From Deltaproteobacteria bacterium (GTDB lineage Bacteria; Desulfobacterota; Binatia; UBA1149; SPBQ01): a stretch of 64,000 nt of DNA. The stretch is taken from positions 62,001 through 126,000 of the forward strand of contig JAJCZM010000051.1 in NCBI GenBank assembly GCA_029262375.1, written 5' to 3'. Made by a program: the position numbers and the translations under genes. This document shows, piece after piece, positions 60,969 to 64,000 of this stretch. The notes under the pieces are model-generated. The model saw only the letters and a list, made by a program, of their open reading frames with translations. It was not told the DNA's origin and searched no databases. Numbering within the stretch: the first letter of the stretch is position 1; every line of letters begins with the position of its first letter.

Positions 60969-61622
60969 GTGGGACGACCCGTCATCAGGCGCTGGGGCCG
61001 CGTGGCCTACGCCGAGGCTCTCGAGCGCCAACTCGCCCTGTGGGGTGATCGCGTCGCCGGATTGGCACCCGACACGATCATCGAAGTGGAGCATCCGCCG
61101 ACGATCACGCTCGGCCGCAACGCCCCCCAGTCAGACGTCACGACACCGGCCGCCGAGCTCGCTCGTCGCGGAGTAGATCTGGTGCGCAGCGATCGGGGAG
61201 GGCGGGCGACGGCGCACGGGCCCGGACAGATCGTCGTCTACCCGATCGTGGGCATCGCCGAACACCGCATCGGCATCCGCACCTGGGTCTGCGATCTGGA
61301 GCAGGCCCTCGTGGACGTACTCGCGCACGTGGGAATAGAAGGAAGACGCATCGACGGAAAACCCGGAATCTGGACCGACCAAGGTAAGATCGCATCGCTC
61401 GGACTGCGGGTCGCGCGCGGTGTCAGCTACCACGGCATCTCGCTCAATGTCGGCTTGGATGCGGGCCCGTTCGACTGTATTGTCGCCTGCGGCGTTCCCG
61501 GCGAACGCATCACTTCGGTGTCGCAAGAAGTGCCCGGCGCGGCCTCACGCGACGAGATCGCAAGCGCACTGTGCGACGCGATAGCCAGCAAGATCGAAGC
61601 CTACGCGCCGTCTCAACCATGA
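60969..61622 (+). CDS. lipB: Lipoyl(octanoyl) transferase
   Basis: GTG 60969 gives 217 residues, the normal LipB length; upstream in-frame codons do not match the family. Motifs: 'RGGRATAHGPGQ' (residues 76-87), 'IEGRRIDGKPGIW', catalytic Lys140 in 'DQGKIASLGLRV' and catalytic Cys174 in 'FDCIVACGVPG', with 'SYHGISLNVGLD' before it. It transfers octanoyl groups from acyl carrier protein to lipoyl domains of 2-oxoacid dehydrogenases and the glycine cleavage system. LipA is not in the window. Its stop overlaps the meaB start (ATGA), so the two are co-translated. Confidence 0.94.
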   Translation: MGRPVIRRWGRVAYAEALERQLALWGDRVAGLAPDTIIEVEHPPTITLGRNAPQSDVTTPAAELARRGVDLVRSDRGGRATAHGPGQIVVYPIVGIAEHRIGIRTWVCDLEQALVDVLAHVGIEGRRIDGKPGIWTDQGKIASLGLRVARGVSYHGISLNVGLDAGPFDCIVACGVPGERITSVSQEVPGAASRDEIASALCDAIASKIEAYAPSQP

Positions 61623-62617
61623 CGACCATGACCCGCAAACGCGACCCGAAACTTCTCACCGAGGCCATGCTGGCCGGCGACCGCGTCGCCCTGGCTCGGC
61701 TCATTACCGTGATCGAAAACCGCGGCGCCGGAACCGCCGCGACGATGTCGAAGATCTACAAAAAATGCGGCAAGGCCCACACGATCGGCATCACCGGTCC
61801 TCCCGGCGCCGGCAAGTCGACGATCACCAGCAGCGTGATCGAGCATCTACGCGAGCGCGGCAAGACTGTCGGCGTGGTCGCTGTCGATCCGTCATCTCCC
61901 TTTTCGGGAGGTTCTGTTCTAGGCGACCGTATTCGCATGCAGAAGCACTTCCTCGACGAGGGCGTGTTCATTCGAAGCCTCTCGACGCGCGGTAGCCACG
62001 GCGGCTTGGCGCGCAGCGGGCGCGACGTATCGCGCCTATTCGATGCGTTCGGAAAAGACTACGTGATCATCGAGACGGTCGGCGTCGGCCAGACCGAACT
62101 CGACATCATGGAAGTCGCCGACACCGTGGTCGTCGTATTGGTTCCCGAAGCAGGCGATACCGTACAGGTCATGAAGGCCGGGCTTCTGGAGATAGCCGAC
62201 GTCTTCGTCGTCAACAAAGCGGATCGCGACGGCGCGCTGCGCATGAAGACCGAACTCGAAATGATGCTGCATCTGAAGACGCCCGAAGGCGACGACGCCT
62301 GGCAAGTACCGGTGTTGATGACGCAGGCCTCTGCCGGAGTCGGCACGCTAGAGTTGATCGATGCCTGCGTTGCCCACCAAGACAATCGCAAGCGACGCGT
62401 GACTCCCGACGCTCGCATGCAAGAGCGCCTCAAGGCGGAGGTACTCGAGATCTGCGAAGAAGAACTCATGCGACGCCTACGAGCGGGCCGCACCAACGGA
62501 GAAGTCGGCGCGCTGCTCGATGCGGTCGGAAGCGGCGAGAAGGATCCCTACGAAGCGGCGTTGGATCTGCTAGGCTCTCCCGAGGAACTCTCGAAGTTGA
62601 TTGCGGGGGGAGATTGA
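61619..62617 (+). CDS. meaB: Methylmalonyl-CoA mutase-associated GTPase MeaB (ArgK family)
   Basis: The product has 332 residues from ATG 61619. G-protein motifs are the P-loop 'GPPGAGKST' (60-68), 'VAVDPSSPFSGGSVLGDRIR', 'RSLSTRGSHGGLA', 'IIETVGVGQTELD' (switch II) and 'VVNKADRDGA' (NKxD). MeaB-type G3E GTPases guard and load adenosylcobalamin-dependent acyl-CoA mutases such as methylmalonyl-CoA mutase, so the cell probably metabolises propionyl-CoA or a related branched acyl-CoA. The mutase genes are outside the window. It is coupled to lipB through ATGA and followed 27 bp later by a tRNA gene. Confidence 0.94.
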   Translation: MTTMTRKRDPKLLTEAMLAGDRVALARLITVIENRGAGTAATMSKIYKKCGKAHTIGITGPPGAGKSTITSSVIEHLRERGKTVGVVAVDPSSPFSGGSVLGDRIRMQKHFLDEGVFIRSLSTRGSHGGLARSGRDVSRLFDAFGKDYVIIETVGVGQTELDIMEVADTVVVVLVPEAGDTVQVMKAGLLEIADVFVVNKADRDGALRMKTELEMMLHLKTPEGDDAWQVPVLMTQASAGVGTLELIDACVAHQDNRKRRVTPDARMQERLKAEVLEICEEELMRRLRAGRTNGEVGALLDAVGSGEKDPYEAALDLLGSPEELSKLIAGGD

Positions 62618-62644
62618 GGGAAACCATCCCTGCAAAACGGTTTT

Positions 62645-62721
62645 GGCGATGTAGCTCAGGTGGTTAGAGCGAGGGCCTCATAATCCCTAGGTCGATAGTT
62701 CGAGTCTATCCATCGCCACCA
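62645..62721 (+). tRNA. tRNA with CAU anticodon (Met, or Ile2 after modification)
   Basis: A cloverleaf fits 77 nt: acceptor GGCGATG with CATCGCC, D-arm GCTC/GAGC, anticodon loop CTCATAA (anticodon CAT), T-arm GATAG/CTATC with TTCGAGT, discriminator A and an encoded CCA. The innermost anticodon-stem pair is C-T (mismatch); the other stems are complete. G1-C72 excludes the initiator-type mismatch, so it is elongator Met or the lysidine-modified Ile2 tRNA, which cannot be separated by eye. Confidence 0.93.
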
Positions 62722-62806
62722 TTTCCCTTCACGACTTCTGCTTAACACGACGGTTTCGGCCATCGCATGCGATGGCTACGTCTGAGCGCGGTGCGATTCA
62801 AGACAT

Positions 62807-63184
62807 CTAGCGTTGCAGAGAGGCCGCCTTCTTTGCCGCGCTATCGACCGCCTCAGAAATTTTCTTGAGTGAGAAGGGTTTTTTCATAAAGGTCACGCAC
62901 TGCTGCATTGCTGCGCGTCTGAGATCTGCCGAGGGGTGTCCCGTGATGAGGATGACTTGGACACTAGGATTGGCAGCGAGGACGGCTTCGGCAACGTCCA
63001 TCCCGTCGTGCTCATCGTTGAGCATCCAATCGACCACGAGGACATCAGGGGGCGATGCAACGCCGACGGCGATCGCTTCGCTGCCACTTTTAGCCACCAC
63101 CACCTCATGTCCTTGAAGCTCAAGCTCTAGAGTTAGGTAACGACGATACGTATCGACGTCGTCGACAACGAGTACATTAGCCAT
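62807..63184 (-). CDS. Single-domain response regulator
   Basis: ATG 63184 gives 125 residues and overlaps the kinase stop by 8 bp; the open frame upstream is an artefact of the kinase gene. The receiver motifs are 'NVLVVDDVDTYRRYL' (acidic pair), phospho-acceptor Asp in 'DVLVVDWMLNDEHDGMDVAE', Thr in 'VILITGHPS', and Lys in 'TFMKKPFSLKKI'. There is no output domain. It is expected to be phosphorylated by the kinase encoded directly upstream and to pass the signal by protein contact or through a phosphorelay. Confidence 0.92.
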   Translation of the reverse strand: MANVLVVDDVDTYRRYLTLELELQGHEVVVAKSGSEAIAVGVASPPDVLVVDWMLNDEHDGMDVAEAVLAANPSVQVILITGHPSADLRRAAMQQCVTFMKKPFSLKKISEAVDSAAKKAASLQR

Positions 63185-63998
63185 CGTACGGCTCCTTGTG
63201 GGTGTTCGCGCGGGTTGCGGCAAACTGGATACAGACGCTCGTTCCGCCCCCTGCGCGAGGCTCGATCGAAATGGTGCCACCGTGGTCGGCCACGATGCCG
63301 TGAGTAATGCTGAGCCCGAGACCCGAGCCGCCGCGACCTCTGCGGGTCGTAAAAAACGGCTCAAATAGATGGGGCATGTCCGCCTCCGCGATGCCTGCAC
63401 CGTCGTCGTCAACCGCCAACGATACGCCCTCGGCTAGTTGCTCGGTGCGCACCGTGATCTGCCGAGCTCCTGCGTTGCAAGCATTTTCGAGAAGATTGTA
63501 AATAGCCTGTTCAACCTCGGTCTCGTTGAGCAGTAGCGAGGGGAGGTCAGCCGCGAGTTCGAAGCCGACGACCGCGCTGTGCTCCGCGGCGCGGCGGGCA
63601 AAGAGGTTCGCTGCATGATCGACGAGACTGTTGAGCTCGGCTGGATGCTTCTCAAGGCTTTCCTCACGCGAAAATTTCAGGATGTTGTCTACGATTCGAC
63701 CGCAACGTTCCGTCCCCACGAGCACGTCCTGAAAGGCGAGCTCGATCACAGAGCGCTCATCCAGCCGCTTCAAGGCGGACTCTGCCGCGAGTAATATGGC
63801 TCCTAGCGGATTGTTGATTTCATGCGCCACGCCTGCAGCGAACGTCCCGATAGTGGCCAGGCGCTCGTTGTGCCGGAGGTGCGTCTCCAGGTTGTGCCGA
63901 TCGCTAACATCTTCGGCCATGCCGGCAAGACGCGTGATCCGGCCGGTCGCGGTCCGAATGGGAAAGCCCCGCGCGCGGATCCATCGGACCGACCCATC
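63177..63998 (-). CDS. PAS-type sensor histidine kinase (N-terminus outside window)
   Basis: The gene enters from the right edge; 273 codons are visible. The first residues 'WIRARGFPIRTATGRITRLA' and 'GMAEDVSDRHNLE' are the end of a PAS/PAC module, so translation must begin beyond 64000 and the ATG at 63920 is internal. The dimerisation helix holds the histidine in 'AAGVAHEINNPLGAILLAAE'. The ATPase part is complete: 'AIYNLLENACNAG' (N-box), 'AVDDDGAGIAEADM', 'LFEPFFTTRRGRGGSGLGLS'. It phosphorylates the single-domain regulator whose gene overlaps its 3' end by 8 bp. The signal is unknown. Confidence 0.92.
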   Translation of the reverse strand, partial: DGSVRWIRARGFPIRTATGRITRLAGMAEDVSDRHNLETHLRHNERLATIGTFAAGVAHEINNPLGAILLAAESALKRLDERSVIELAFQDVLVGTERCGRIVDNILKFSREESLEKHPAELNSLVDHAANLFARRAAEHSAVVGFELAADLPSLLLNETEVEQAIYNLLENACNAGARQITVRTEQLAEGVSLAVDDDGAGIAEADMPHLFEPFFTTRRGRGGSGLGLSITHGIVADHGGTISIEPRAGGGTSVCIQFAATRANTHKEPYDG

Positions 63999-64000
63999 CG

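Noticed and set aside
62645-62721. The C-T pair at the base of the anticodon loop as evidence for a tRNA pseudogene
   Set aside because: All other stems, the invariant T-loop and the encoded CCA are intact, and mismatches at this pair occur in functional tRNAs.
1-64000. Mobile elements, integrase, transposase, CRISPR arrays or prophage genes
   Set aside because: I saw no transposase or integrase motifs, no terminal inverted repeats flanking genes and no regularly spaced repeats other than the coding repeats and the 29-bp tandem units.

Overview
The window is GC-rich bacterial chromosome with dense, often overlapping genes. It carries no insertion sequence, phage gene or CRISPR array that I can see. 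Several traits point to a deltaproteobacteria-like lineage (Myxococcota, Desulfobacterota or the uncultured Candidatus Binatota): a secreted protein with 31 Myxococcus-type cysteine-rich repeats, NtrC-type regulators with multi-domain sensor kinases, a complete cofG-cofH-cofD-cofE block for coenzyme F420, many crotonase, sulfotransferase and DUF1214 proteins, and two likely selenoprotein genes. Candidatus Binatota is my best guess, by inference only.

Layout. 1-14 kb: end of a vWA/Tad-like gene, a divergent Lgt-like membrane protein, the large cysteine-rich secreted protein, an enoyl-CoA hydratase, a SWIM-SNF2 helicase, a secreted PQQ-type propeller, a sterol-desaturase-family hydroxylase and a Bax-inhibitor-1 protein. 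14-36.6 kb: a catabolic or secondary-metabolic region with a ferredoxin and P450 transcribed head to head, a CaiB-type CoA transferase, a TetR regulator with a KshA-like Rieske oxygenase, a KstD-like flavoprotein with EtfBA, and two convergent five-gene operons. Each of those operons holds one sulfotransferase and one DUF1214 protein; the others are an old-yellow-enzyme flavoprotein, an NTF2/ketosteroid-isomerase-fold protein, a molybdopterin oxidoreductase, an SDR, an alcohol dehydrogenase and a carboxymuconolactone-decarboxylase-like protein. 36.6-50 kb: mixed housekeeping and accessory genes (VanZ-like, EamA, Gfo/Idh/MocA, ArfB, a sulfatase-fold protein without its active site, methyltransferases, Bcp peroxiredoxin, phytanoyl-CoA dioxygenase family, di-heme peroxidase, biotin synthase, metallophosphoesterase). 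50-54.5 kb: F420 operon. 54.6-60.2 kb: three overlapping signalling genes (membrane kinase, unusual hybrid kinase, NtrC-type regulator). 60.5-64 kb: LipB, MeaB, a CAU tRNA and a kinase/response-regulator pair cut by the right edge.

The most interesting result is a pair of genes interrupted by one in-frame TGA each. One (minus strand, 46905-47471) is a peroxiredoxin-like thioredoxin-fold protein whose first active-site cysteine codon is TGA (UxxC). The other (16946-17314) is a small two-part protein with a C-terminal zinc ribbon and TGA at codon 47. In both, a stem-loop begins just downstream, and its GU-containing loop starts 20 nt after the TGA, as expected of bacterial SECIS elements. Many other genes here end normally in TGA, so wholesale recoding is excluded. 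The peroxiredoxin fits a known kind of selenoprotein; I do not recognise the small zinc-ribbon protein as a described selenoprotein.

How the genes may work together: P450 plus ferredoxin, Rieske oxygenase, hydroxylase, KstD-like flavoprotein with ETF, OYE, SDR, ADH, crotonases and CoA transferase together resemble a pathway for oxidising a cyclic, steroid- or terpenoid-like substrate and passing the CoA-activated product to beta-oxidation. Sulfotransferases would add or handle sulfated intermediates. This is inferred from gene families, not proven by the sequence.
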